Positions 54,953 through 63,843 of a stretch of DNA of 64,000 nt are shown here, piece after piece. Every line of letters starts with the position of its first letter. Positions within the stretch are counted from its first letter, which is position 1. Made by a program: the position numbers and the translations under genes. This DNA comes from Saprospiraceae bacterium (GTDB lineage Bacteria > Bacteroidota > Bacteroidia > Chitinophagales > Saprospiraceae). The notes under the pieces are model-generated. The model ran no database searches. It was not told where the DNA came from and saw only the letters and a list, made by a program, of their open reading frames with translations. The stretch is from NCBI GenBank assembly GCA_016709995.1, contig JADJLQ010000001.1:2824001-2888000 (forward strand), given 5' to 3'.

Positions 54953-56143
54953 TTACTTACTCGCCCCGTAAATCTTGCCAGCTATTGCAGCTATCTTCGT
55001 AAATCCCTTGGCATCTTCCCCACTCCAGGCATTATTCATTTCGCCATACTGACCCATTTTACTACGCATCATATCATGGGGTGAGTCTACACCGTGCAGT
55101 TCAAACCGATATGGATAGAGTTTGATAAATACAGTCCCATTGACCCGCTCCTGGGTATGCTCCAGGAAAGATTCTATATCTCTCATCACAGGATCGAGAT
55201 ATTGCCCTTCGTGCAACATCATACCATACCAATTGCCCATTTGTTCTTTCCAATATTGCTGCCATTTGCCCAGCGTATGTTTTTCAAGCAAATGATGGGC
55301 TTTGATGATAAGTAATGGAGCAGCTGCTTCAAAACCTACACGGCCTTTGATGCCGATGATCGTGTCACCTACATGGATATCTCTACCAATACCAAAAGGG
55401 GAGGCTATGGCGGAAAGTGCCTGAATAGCTTCTACATTGTTGGCGTAATGATGATTGTTGATGCCTGTGAGCTGACCTTGGGTAAATTGCAAAGTAATCT
55501 CTTTGGGCTCTGTTGCTGTCACTTGTGAGGGGAACGCTGACTCAGGCAGGTACTGATTGGAGGTCAATGTTTCTTTGCCGCCTACACTGGTACCCCAAAG
55601 CCCTTTGTTGATCGAATACTGAGCTTTCTCCCAGGACATTTCTACTCCATGCTTTTTGAGATAATCTACCTCTTCCTGGCGTGACAGTTTGAGATCGCGG
55701 ATCGGGGTGATCACTTCAAGACCAGAGCCCAGTATATTAAATATCAAATCAAAGCGAATCTGATCATTGCCAGCACCGGTGCTGCCATGAGCGATGTATT
55801 TGACCCTTTTTTTCTGAGCGTATTCGATAATGGCCAGTGCCTGGAATACGCGCTCTGCTGATACCGATAGTGGATAAGTATTGTTGCGCAGCACATTGCC
55901 ATAGATCAAGAATCGAAGGCATCGTTGATAAAATTCCTGAGTATAGTCCAATACTTTGAAAGAGGCTGCGCCCATTTGTTTGGCACGCGCACCTATCCCT
56001 TTGAGTTCAGCATCTGTAAAACCGCCTGTATTGACTATCGCACAGTGTACTTCAAGGTTTTTTTCAAGTTGGAGATATTTTACACAATAGGAGGTATCGA
56101 GCCCTCCACTATAAGCCAGTATTACTTTATCAGATTGAGCCAT
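54953..56143 (-). CDS. argG: Argininosuccinate synthase
   Basis: A 396-residue enzyme that joins citrulline and aspartate with ATP in arginine biosynthesis. It has the P-loop-like VILAYSGGLDTSYCVKYL, the segment YIAHGSTGAGNDQIRFD and later LTSNQYLPESAFPSQV. Length matches the family. Its start overlaps the GNAT gene by 14 bases, a pairing typical of Bacteroidota arginine clusters where the acetyltransferase may serve an early or regulatory step. The remaining arg genes are not downstream, where the VOC gene lies. Confidence 0.97.
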   Translation of the reverse strand: MAQSDKVILAYSGGLDTSYCVKYLQLEKNLEVHCAIVNTGGFTDAELKGIGARAKQMGAASFKVLDYTQEFYQRCLRFLIYGNVLRNNTYPLSVSAERVFQALAIIEYAQKKRVKYIAHGSTGAGNDQIRFDLIFNILGSGLEVITPIRDLKLSRQEEVDYLKKHGVEMSWEKAQYSINKGLWGTSVGGKETLTSNQYLPESAFPSQVTATEPKEITLQFTQGQLTGINNHHYANNVEAIQALSAIASPFGIGRDIHVGDTIIGIKGRVGFEAAAPLLIIKAHHLLEKHTLGKWQQYWKEQMGNWYGMMLHEGQYLDPVMRDIESFLEHTQERVNGTVFIKLYPYRFELHGVDSPHDMMRSKMGQYGEMNNAWSGEDAKGFTKIAAIAGKIYGASK

Positions 56144-56771
56144 TGTTTTGAGCTAGGTCATTAATAATCATTCGGGATAGGTCATAAGGCATTTCTTCCA
56201 TTTTGGATGGTGCCAACATACCGGTACAAAGGCACATTTTGTGCTCATTTCGCTGAAGGATATCGTAGTTGGGGCAACTGCTGCAGCCCTGCCAAAAAGC
56301 ATCGTCTGGAGTCAGTTCGGAAAAAGTAACCGGTTTGTATCCAAGCTCCGTATTGATTTTCATTACAGCCAGGCTGGTGGTAATACCAAATACTTTAGCA
56401 TAGGGATATTTGTCACGGGCCAGATTAAATGCTTTGATCTTAATCTCTCTACCCAGGCCTCCCTTGCGCATATCCGGGTTGACTATCAAACCTGAATTGG
56501 CCACGTATTGACCGTGACTCCAGGTCTCGATATAACAGAATCCAGCCAATTTCTTGCCTTGTAATGCAATCACCGCGTCTCCATTGTTTAATTTCTTAAT
56601 AATATATTCGGGTGATCTCTTCGCAATACCGGTCTTACGGGCTTTGGCAGAGTCTTCGATCATCAGACAAATGTCCTCCGCAAATTCTGCATGTTCAGGT
56701 CCTGCGACCACAATAGTGATCGGTACTTCTGGTTCTGTTATGGTTTCTGATGTTTGATTTTCCTGGTTCAT
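56130..56771 (-). CDS. GNAT-family N-acetyltransferase linked to argG
   Basis: A 213-residue protein with a GNAT fold (about 20-165): the acetyl-CoA loop lies near GLIVNPDMRKGGLGREIKI with the R/Q-x-x-G-x-G/A-type motif (RKGGLG). A C-terminal cysteine-rich tail (WQGCSSCPNYDILQRNEHKM, then CLC) could bind a metal ion. In many Bacteroidota such a gene stands ahead of argG, and it has been proposed as the glutamate or ornithine acetyltransferase that starts the arginine pathway; I treat that as inference. It overlaps argG by 14 bases. Confidence 0.85.
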   Translation of the reverse strand: MNQENQTSETITEPEVPITIVVAGPEHAEFAEDICLMIEDSAKARKTGIAKRSPEYIIKKLNNGDAVIALQGKKLAGFCYIETWSHGQYVANSGLIVNPDMRKGGLGREIKIKAFNLARDKYPYAKVFGITTSLAVMKINTELGYKPVTFSELTPDDAFWQGCSSCPNYDILQRNEHKMCLCTGMLAPSKMEEMPYDLSRMIINDLAQNNGSI

Positions 56772-57117
56772 CTTTTATAGCAATGGATTGAATAACATAG
56801 ATTAGATTGAAATAAATCCAACGAAGACTATTATTTATTTAAGAAAATGATAAAATCCTTCGCCGCGTGGATCAGCGAATAGGTTGAAATGACCTGGGAG
56901 AAAGCAGATCTTTGCTTATAAAGGACTCGATATGGCCTAAAACCTGTGGTAACACCCGACAAATGTAGAGAATGGATGAATACAATGTGTATGTTTGACA
57001 ATAGATTTTTTTTAACATGAATGATGAAAGGGTTGTGGTTCGCCATTGATTTATATTTTTGGACCCTGATTAAACTTTTATTCATTCAAACTATCTATAC
57101 TTAAACTTCAATAAATT
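56772..57117. other. Divergent intergenic region
   Basis: About 350 bases between the divergent GNAT and DUF2541 genes. It holds the DUF2541 promoter at 57033-57061; nothing else is recognised, and a short open frame on the minus strand shows no protein-like features. Confidence 0.45.
57033..57061 (+). promoter_or_regulatory. Promoter of the DUF2541 gene
   Basis: TTG at 57033-57035 and TATTTTTG at 57054-57061 (matching TAnnTTTG) are 18 bases apart. The start would fall near 57068, leaving a leader of about 50 bases before the ATG at 57118. Confidence 0.6.
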
Positions 57118-57519
57118 ATGAAAAAACTACTTTATTCAAAAATCACCTTGCTTTTAGGCATAGTGGTATGGTTGACATTGTCCTTTACCCTACCAGGAGA
57201 CTGGTCTGTCATCGGAGAACGCTCGGTCAAGTTTACTTCAGACAAAGATGTCATCAAAGTCCATGGTAACGATTGGTACTCTAAACTCAAGATTAAAGTC
57301 GTTGATGCGCCACTGCACATCAGTGACTTTGATGTCATCTTTGAAAACGGCGAGCGATTCGATGTGTCTATCAAAGAAAATATCCGTCAGGGCGGAGAGA
57401 GTCGAATCATAGACCTGCCCGGAGCAGAGCGCAGAATAGATCGTATAGAGTTTAGGTATAAGACCATAGGGAGATTAAGAGGTGGAACTGCCAATGTGAT
57501 CGTGTTTGGGAGAAGATGA
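57118..57519 (+). CDS. Exported DUF2541-like protein
   Basis: A 133-residue exported protein with a signal peptide (LLYSKITLLLGIVVWLTLSF). The mature part reads WSVIGERSVKFTSDKDVIKV, FDVIFENGERFDVSIKE and SRIIDLPGAERRIDRIEFRY, ending GTANVIVFGRR, which agrees with the DUF2541 domain, a small secreted beta-rich fold with unknown function. It is a single gene with a promoter at 57033-57061, divergent from GNAT-argG and convergent to thrB. Downstream, GACTTTGCGCGA occurs twice in the 240-base gap (57681-57692 and 57723-57734). Confidence 0.8.
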   Translation: MKKLLYSKITLLLGIVVWLTLSFTLPGDWSVIGERSVKFTSDKDVIKVHGNDWYSKLKIKVVDAPLHISDFDVIFENGERFDVSIKENIRQGGESRIIDLPGAERRIDRIEFRYKTIGRLRGGTANVIVFGRR

Positions 57520-57759
57520 GAAAATGGCCCCAAAAGGATCACTTCGAATTGCCTCATTTCGCTTCCTAAAAAGTGGGATTAACTTTTGATCCAGTATTAA
57601 GTCAGAAAAATAACTTAGTCAAGGTCAAAAACTGTGATGAAATAAAGCTTAATTCTTAGCGCTTACCTGTCAGTAGGCAGGACTTTGCGCGAAATATCTA
57701 GGTATAAAGTGTCATTCTTTGCGACTTTGCGCGATTTGAGCTTTTGCCTGAAATGATCT

Positions 57760-58697
57760 CTATTTCCCTTCCATCAATACACTCCCCTTCTGATTGATTT
57801 TGGAAATATGCATATCAAAAGGCACCTTGATATCATGCATCACCACTTCGATTGCATCTTGTATTTTTTGTATTTGTGCTATACCTTGAGCTAATGAAAA
57901 TATAGCTGGTCCAGCACCTGAAATTGAACAAGTGATTGCTCCTGCATCATAGGCGGCTTTTTTTACTTCGCTCAAGAATGGAATGAGTTTAGCACGCTGA
58001 GGTTCGATCACTACATCGATCAAGGACCTGCGGAGCAGTTCCCAATCCTGACGATACAAGGCAGCTACCACAGCTCCCATATTGGCAGTTTGTTGAATAA
58101 ATTTTTTCATGTCAACATAAGGAGATAATATGCCTCTTGCTTCTTTTGTGAGAATGGTGATATGCGGAAATAACAATGCTACATACAGGTCTGATGGTAT
58201 AGGCAACTGGATCACATCACTAGGCTCAAGAGACCGGATCAGGACAAAACCACCCAGCAAAGATGGCGCTACATTATCAGCATGTACAGCCCCATCGGCA
58301 GCTTTTTCGCCTTTGACAGCAAACTCCAACAAATCTGGCTTTCTAAAAGGATCTCCCAACAAGGCATTGGCCGCTACAAGAGCTGCAGCAGCACTGGCTG
58401 CACTGGAGCCCATACCAGTACCAACCGGCATTTTTTGATCACTTCCAACCCAATACCTATTTGATGATCACCTAACTTGTCCAGCATAGCTTGTACGGCG
58501 ACCGAGGCGGTATTGAGCTTGGCGTCCATAGGGATCTTAGCATGGTTGGTAGATAGGATCTGAACCCCGGGAGTCGTCGTCACACTGGCGATCACCTCAT
58601 CTCCTGGAGCTTCCATGGCAAAGCCCATTACATCAAATCCGACACATATATTCGACACCGTAGCCGGTGCAAATGCTTTCTTTTTTTCAATACCCAT
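57760..58697 (-). pseudogene. thrB: Homoserine kinase ThrB, frameshifted at an A run
   Basis: ThrB phosphorylates homoserine in threonine synthesis. The N-terminal part in one frame gives KAFAPATVSNICVGFDVMGF and GDHQIGIGLEVIKK; the sequence then continues in the -1 frame with MPVGTGMGSSAASAAAALVA, the GHMP ATP-binding loop, and later TCSISGAGPAIFSLAQ. The break is at a run of six A (six T at 58431-58436); a seventh A restores one complete GHMP kinase of about 312 residues. It may be a real inactivation, a slippage site or a sequence error. The ATG at 58697 overlaps thrA by 11 bases, and the rest of the gene is fully conserved. Confidence 0.9.
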
Positions 58698-61161
58698 ATC
58701 CTGATAAATAATCTCCAATTGTAATAATTTCTGCAAATACGCCTGCAGCTGTCACTTCTGCTCCGGCGCCTGGCCCCCTGATGACAAGAGGTCTTTCATG
58801 GTACCTCTCTGTGGTAAATACGATCATATTGTCACTGCCTCCCAGTTGGTAAAATGGATTTTCAGGTCCTACTTCCTGCAAGCCTACGGTGACTGGTTGG
58901 CCGGTTTCTACTTTAGCGATGACCCTGATTTTGCAACCATGGTCTTCAGCTTGTTTGATCATCTGGGTATACCTGTTTTCGTCCGCTTCCAACACTTTTA
59001 AAAATTCATCCACCGTGCGCGCACGTGTCGCTTTGTCAGACAATATTTTTTCCAGGTGCACATCTTCAAGATCTATGGGCATACCCGCCTCCCTGGCCAG
59101 GATACAGATCTTTCGGCTAATATCTTTGAGCGACAGATCATCTCTGGGGTCAGGCTCTGTATACCCTTGAGTGCGGGCTTCTTTTACCAGGTCAGAAAAT
59201 TTGGTTTTCGAATTAAATTTGTTAAAAATAAATGAAAGCGACCCTGACAGCACTCCCTCAATCTTGAGGATGCGATCCCCTGAGATCATCAGATTTTTTA
59301 ATGTAGACAGCACCGGTAGTCCAGCTCCCACATTGGTCTCATATTGAAACTGGACCCCGCGTAGGTCAGCGATCTCTTTGAGTTTTTTGTAGTTGCGATA
59401 TGGGCTGGAGGCCGCTACCTTATTGGGTGTACTGATACTGATACTGGCGTCCAATATTTTGTCATATTTCGATGCTACTTCTTCTGAGGCAGTATTATCT
59501 ATAAATATGGAGTTGGCCAGGTTGAGACTTTTCATTTGATCTATAAAGCGGGTCAGTTTCATAGGTCTTCCTTGAGTGAGCAGCGATTCTTTCCACTGTC
59601 CCAGGTCCAACCCCTGGGCAGAAAATATCATTTTGGTGCTATTGGCCAGGCCGACCAGGCGTATCTGTAAATGTTTAGCTTTGTCAAGGTACCCTGATTG
59701 TGCCTGGATTTGTTTGATCAGAGTTCCACCGATCAACCCACAACCGATCATAAATACATTGAGTACTTTGATCTCTGATAAAAACAGGCCTTCATGCAAT
59801 GCATTCAGTGCTTTGGCCTCATCGGCTCTATTGATCACAGCCGATATATTGAGTTCTGATGATCCTTGAGCGATCGCGACTACATTGACCCCGTTTTTAC
59901 CCAAGGATCTGAACATCCTCCCTGCAATGCCCGGCGTATATCGCATATTTTCACCGATCAAAGCCACTACTGAAAGGTCGGATTCAATATTGGTAGGATC
60001 TACTGTCTTGGCGAGTATATCCCTGCTAAAAGCCTGATCAGCGGCCTCTTTGGCGGCTTGTGCATCTTCAGGTCTCACCGCAAAACTGATGGAGGACTCT
60101 GACGAACCCTGAGTGATGAGCATGACATTGATGCTTTTCTGAGCTAAAGCATCAAACAATCTACCCGCTACCCCCGGCACTCCAAACAATCCACTTCCCT
60201 GCAGCGTCAATAATGAAACTTTGCTGATAGAAGAAATGCCGGTGACCGGATGAGGGTGCTTTACCTTGTCTTTGGTGATAAGTGATCCGACAAACTTCGG
60301 ATTGAAAGTATTTTTGATATAAATGGGGATGCCCAGGTCCATCGCCGGCTTGATGGTCGGTGGGTAGATGACCTTGGCCCCAAAATGAGACATTTCCATA
60401 GCCTCTACGTAGGATAGTTTTGGTATGGTAAAAGCATTAGCCACCAGCCGCGGATCTGCAGTAAGTACTCCATCGACATCAGTCCAGATCTCAATAGCTT
60501 TGGCCCCAAGTCCTGCCCCCAGCAGGGAAGCGGTATAGTCAGACCCTCCTCTCCCCAGTGTGGTAGTAAGGCCGCCTTTGGCACTGCTGATAAAACCTGT
60601 AACTATCCTGACCTTTTTGCCCTTTTTATACCGCTCTCTGATCAACTTGTAGGTCAGATCAAAGTCCACCCGTGCGGACCCAAAGTTTTTATCCGTCTTA
60701 ATGATCTCCCGTGCATCAACATATTCTGCATCCAATCCTCTGGAAATCATGGTTTTAGTGATGATCATGCAGGAGGCTCTTTCACCAAAACTAAGGACAT
60801 AATCCAGCGTGCGGGGTGACGCTTCCATCACCAGAAAGGTGCCCTGAAGCAAGTTTTTTAAGGTCGCAGCCATCTCGGTATACCGACCCTTTATTTCGGT
60901 CTGAGCTGCCCCTTCCGCAACAAGTTCATGAATAGCATCCAGGTGTCGTTGATGAAATTTTTCCCACATTTCCAGGTAGGTAACCTCTCCGCGAGCTGCC
61001 GTCTGGGCCATTTTCAGCAATTCGTCAGTAACGCCGCTGAAAGCTGAAAAAACGACGGTAAACGCAATGTTCTTTTTATGATAATCCTTTAGAATATCTA
61101 TGACAGAAATGATCCTGGAAGGTGTACCTACGCTGGATCCTCCAAATTTTAATACATACAT
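58687..61161 (-). CDS. thrA: Bifunctional aspartokinase / homoserine dehydrogenase
   Basis: An 824-residue fusion catalysing the first and third steps from aspartate to threonine and methionine. The kinase part (about 1-300) opens MYVLKFGGSSVGTPSRI and has TTLGRGGSDYTASLLGAGL; two ACT domains (about 315-460) follow (SLLTLQGSGLFGVPGVAGRL and VVALIGENMRYTPGIAGRM), typical of feedback inhibition by threonine. The dehydrogenase part (about 465-820) begins NVFMIGCGLIGGTL and includes YETNVGAGLPVLSTL. It overlaps thrB by 11 bases, forming the thrAB pair; thrC is not next to them. Confidence 0.96.
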   Translation of the reverse strand: MYVLKFGGSSVGTPSRIISVIDILKDYHKKNIAFTVVFSAFSGVTDELLKMAQTAARGEVTYLEMWEKFHQRHLDAIHELVAEGAAQTEIKGRYTEMAATLKNLLQGTFLVMEASPRTLDYVLSFGERASCMIITKTMISRGLDAEYVDAREIIKTDKNFGSARVDFDLTYKLIRERYKKGKKVRIVTGFISSAKGGLTTTLGRGGSDYTASLLGAGLGAKAIEIWTDVDGVLTADPRLVANAFTIPKLSYVEAMEMSHFGAKVIYPPTIKPAMDLGIPIYIKNTFNPKFVGSLITKDKVKHPHPVTGISSISKVSLLTLQGSGLFGVPGVAGRLFDALAQKSINVMLITQGSSESSISFAVRPEDAQAAKEAADQAFSRDILAKTVDPTNIESDLSVVALIGENMRYTPGIAGRMFRSLGKNGVNVVAIAQGSSELNISAVINRADEAKALNALHEGLFLSEIKVLNVFMIGCGLIGGTLIKQIQAQSGYLDKAKHLQIRLVGLANSTKMIFSAQGLDLGQWKESLLTQGRPMKLTRFIDQMKSLNLANSIFIDNTASEEVASKYDKILDASISISTPNKVAASSPYRNYKKLKEIADLRGVQFQYETNVGAGLPVLSTLKNLMISGDRILKIEGVLSGSLSFIFNKFNSKTKFSDLVKEARTQGYTEPDPRDDLSLKDISRKICILAREAGMPIDLEDVHLEKILSDKATRARTVDEFLKVLEADENRYTQMIKQAEDHGCKIRVIAKVETGQPVTVGLQEVGPENPFYQLGGSDNMIVFTTERYHERPLVIRGPGAGAEVTAAGVFAEIITIGDYLSGYGY

Positions 61162-61405
61162 ACTACTAGCGATTGCGATGAGTTTAGATAATTGACAATA
61201 ATTATACCGATTTTACTGCGTTTGAGTGGGCCCCTTGCCGCGATTTTGGAAGGTGGCAAAGATAGGTTAAATATGGATTTTGGCATCAAACCGTTTTTTA
61301 TCCCAAAACTGATTTTTTTACGATTTTATCTAATAGTATAATTTTAACCGTATATCTGCCTGATAATGAATTGAATTCTGTAAACTTATCCCTTTAAGTT
61401 TTAAG

Positions 61406-62506
61406 ATGGGTAAGTACTTTACGTTTTTTGTAGTCGTGACATTGATCATAAGCTTGGGCTGCAAGCATGCTACCCCTGTCAAATATGAGCTGACGGATGC
61501 TCGCATCCGTCATTTTGGTAGAACTTTCGTAAGTGAAAACGGTTTAGAATTGATTACTTCTGCCTCAGGTATTGTATTTGATTACGAAGGAGATAGTTGT
61601 AGCATTTTGTTTAATAATTTGTCAGGGCCTGGCAACCATGGATACGCCTCCATAGAATTAGATGGACAATACGTAGGAAGATACAAAATCTCTGATGTTG
61701 CAGGTCAACGTATCAGGATTGGGGCTAAGCTGCAACAAAGGCATGTGGTAAAAGTATTTAAAGCGACTGAGGCACAAAATGGCAGGATATCGATTCAGTC
61801 CATTGAAGCGCCACGATTGTTGACCACGCAGGCTTCTTCACCTTATCGCATTGAATTCATCGGCAACTCCATCACCTGTGGCATGGGCAGTGATACTTCC
61901 TATCTTTCATGCGGCGCCGGCCAGTGGTACGATCAGCACAATGCCTATTTTTCATATGCATGCATCACTGCAAGGGCTTTAAATGCAATACCTATGCTTA
62001 GTGCGGTCAGTGGCATAGGCGCTTATCGCAATTGGAACAGTGAGGGACCTGTCATGCCTGATGTATACACTAACCTGGAGCTCGGCACTGATAGCACTCA
62101 ATTGTGGAATTTTGGTGAGTACACGCCTGATATTGTCAGCATTTGTCTTGGAACCAATGACTTTTCGGATGGTGACGGCGTCCAGCATCGTAATCCTTTT
62201 GATTCGGTTACATTTATAGACAGATATCTTGAGCTTGTCAATACAGTCTATACTCAATATCGGACTCCCCAAATCGTACTGATCGCCAGCCCTATGCTAT
62301 CTGGTGAAAAATCAGCCAGATTAATTCGACATTTAAATCAGATTGCTCTCCGATACAATAGTCTCAAAATCAATCGTCCCCCGATAAAAATATTTCAATT
62401 CCAGACGATGGTACCAGGCGGTTGCTCTTATCATCCCAGCAAAGAAGATCATCAGATATTAGCAGTACAGTTGATTCCATTTTTAAAATCTTTTCTAAAA
62501 TCTTAA
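61406..62506 (+). CDS. SGNH/GDSL hydrolase lipoprotein, acetylxylan-esterase-like (CE2)
   Basis: A 366-residue lipoprotein (FVVVTLIISLGC). The N-terminal half (about 30-150) is a beta-sandwich (VSENGLELITSASGIVFDYE), and the C-terminal half (about 150-365) is an SGNH hydrolase: the Ser in IEFIGNSITCGMG, an Asn in CLGTNDFSDGDG, and the Asp/His near YHPSKEDHQILA. This two-domain order is that of carbohydrate esterase family 2 acetylxylan esterases. A role in deacetylating extracellular polysaccharide is inferred. The DUF1080 gene starts 7 bases downstream, so they are likely co-expressed. Confidence 0.88.
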   Translation: MGKYFTFFVVVTLIISLGCKHATPVKYELTDARIRHFGRTFVSENGLELITSASGIVFDYEGDSCSILFNNLSGPGNHGYASIELDGQYVGRYKISDVAGQRIRIGAKLQQRHVVKVFKATEAQNGRISIQSIEAPRLLTTQASSPYRIEFIGNSITCGMGSDTSYLSCGAGQWYDQHNAYFSYACITARALNAIPMLSAVSGIGAYRNWNSEGPVMPDVYTNLELGTDSTQLWNFGEYTPDIVSICLGTNDFSDGDGVQHRNPFDSVTFIDRYLELVNTVYTQYRTPQIVLIASPMLSGEKSARLIRHLNQIALRYNSLKINRPPIKIFQFQTMVPGGCSYHPSKEDHQILAVQLIPFLKSFLKS

Positions 62507-62513
62507 ACTTTCA

Positions 62514-63371
62514 ATGAAACAAATTCTTACGATCCTGGCTGCCATTTTGGTTATGGGCAATTGTACCCATAAGAGTGCTCCTTCTGTAGCGGGAACAAAA
62601 ACGATTCAACTATTTAATCTCAAAGATCTCAGCAATTGGGATGTCTATATAGGCCCGGGATTAGACGCTGATGGCAAACATAGAGCCGATGTACCTGCAT
62701 TGGGGCTCAACCCGGTACAAAATGTATTTTCAGTAGCTGAAACTGACGGGCTCAAAGCCATCCATATCACCGGAGAGCGATTTGGAGGCATCTCTACCAA
62801 AGAAGAATATGCTAACTACCATTTTCAGTGCAAGTTTAAGTGGGGCACACTCAAGTGGCCTCCAAAAGACAAATCCCGTATGGACAGTGGCATCCTGTAT
62901 CATGCAGTGGGTCCGCATGGAGTGGACTGGGGATTCTGGATGCGATCACAGGAATTCCAGGTCCAGGAGCACGATTGCGGAGACTATTGGGGATTAGATC
63001 GTGCATCTTTTGATATCAGGGCGACCAAAAATGCCAAAGGGGACTATGTGTATGACCCGCAGGGAGCAATCATGACTTTTAATGTAGACAATCCTATTGG
63101 AAGACATTGTGTGAAAAACGTAGACCCTGAACTCCCTACCGGTCAGTGGAACACCCTGGATCTATATTGCCTGGGAGGTACCGCTATCCATATGATCAAT
63201 GGCAAAGTCAATATGGTTTTGCTCAACTCAAGACATATCAGGGATGGTGTAGAGACCCCGTTGACCAAAGGCAAAATCCAGATTCAATCGGAAGGTGCTG
63301 AGATCTATTATCGGGAGATGACCATCACGCCCATCACTCAAATCCCCGAAGCAATATTAATGGCTAAATAA
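62514..63371 (+). CDS. DUF1080 (3-keto-disaccharide hydrolase-like) lipoprotein
   Basis: A 285-residue lipoprotein (ILTILAAILVMGNC). The domain resembles the DUF1080 jelly roll found in 3-keto-disaccharide hydrolases and laminarinase-like folds: LFNLKDLSNWDVYIGPG, HFQCKFKWGTLKWPPKDK, MDSGILYHAVGPHG and WMRSQEFQVQEHDCGDYWG. Family members bind or cleave oxidised disaccharides. It starts 7 bases after the CE2-like esterase gene, so the pair probably acts on the same polysaccharide. Confidence 0.88.
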   Translation: MKQILTILAAILVMGNCTHKSAPSVAGTKTIQLFNLKDLSNWDVYIGPGLDADGKHRADVPALGLNPVQNVFSVAETDGLKAIHITGERFGGISTKEEYANYHFQCKFKWGTLKWPPKDKSRMDSGILYHAVGPHGVDWGFWMRSQEFQVQEHDCGDYWGLDRASFDIRATKNAKGDYVYDPQGAIMTFNVDNPIGRHCVKNVDPELPTGQWNTLDLYCLGGTAIHMINGKVNMVLLNSRHIRDGVETPLTKGKIQIQSEGAEIYYREMTITPITQIPEAILMAK

Positions 63372-63412
63372 ATTGAATTAAATCATCGGCTGCTGTGAAG
63401 GAAAAGCAAAAA

Positions 63413-63811
63413 ATGCAAAATGTATCTTTTAAACACATTGCTGATTTAATAGATTATTTACCGGAGGATGAAAGAAAACTATTGATCAAGCTCCGATCCA
63501 TCATCCAGGAACATGCTCCACAGGCCAGAGAAAGACTTTCCTTTCAAGTGCCCTTCTATAAAATAAATAAAGACATCTGCTTTTTATGGCCCGGGTCGGT
63601 GCTTTGGGGAAAGACAAAAATGTATGATGGTGTACGGTTAGGATTTACCAATGGCCATCTGCTGCAAGATCAGACCGGCTATCTCGATATGGGAGATAGA
63701 AAACAAGTCGCCTATCATGATTTTAAGTCACTAAAGGACATTGACGAGGAAAGGATCAGCACCTATTTGTACCTGGCGATTGATATCGATGAGTTACATG
63801 CTCGAAAGTAA
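63413..63811 (+). CDS. DUF1801 domain protein
   Basis: A 132-residue protein from the ATG at 63413 (a GTG at 63395 would add six residues). It matches the DUF1801 family: YLPEDERKLLIKLRSIIQEH, LSFQVPFYKINKDICFLWPG and MYDGVRLGFTNGHLL. The fold resembles YdhG and frataxin-like proteins; the function is unknown. There is no signal peptide. It lies 41 bases after the DUF1080 gene on the same strand but is not obviously linked in function. Confidence 0.82.
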   Translation: MQNVSFKHIADLIDYLPEDERKLLIKLRSIIQEHAPQARERLSFQVPFYKINKDICFLWPGSVLWGKTKMYDGVRLGFTNGHLLQDQTGYLDMGDRKQVAYHDFKSLKDIDEERISTYLYLAIDIDELHARK

Positions 63812-63843
63812 TGCTGGTTTGGCAACGACATAGACATCAAAGA

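Noticed and set aside
56831..57085. Minus-strand open frame in the GNAT-DUF2541 intergenic region
   Set aside because: Overlaps a good plus-strand promoter and has no protein-like features.
57681..57734. Direct repeat GACTTTGCGCGA occurring twice
   Set aside because: Only two 12-base copies in an intergenic gap; noted in the DUF2541 entry but too short to call a repeat element.
58425..58445. Programmed -1 frameshift in thrB
   Set aside because: The site is C-AAA-AAA followed by T, not a full X-XXY-YYZ heptamer, and no stimulatory structure is evident; slippage or sequence error is more likely.
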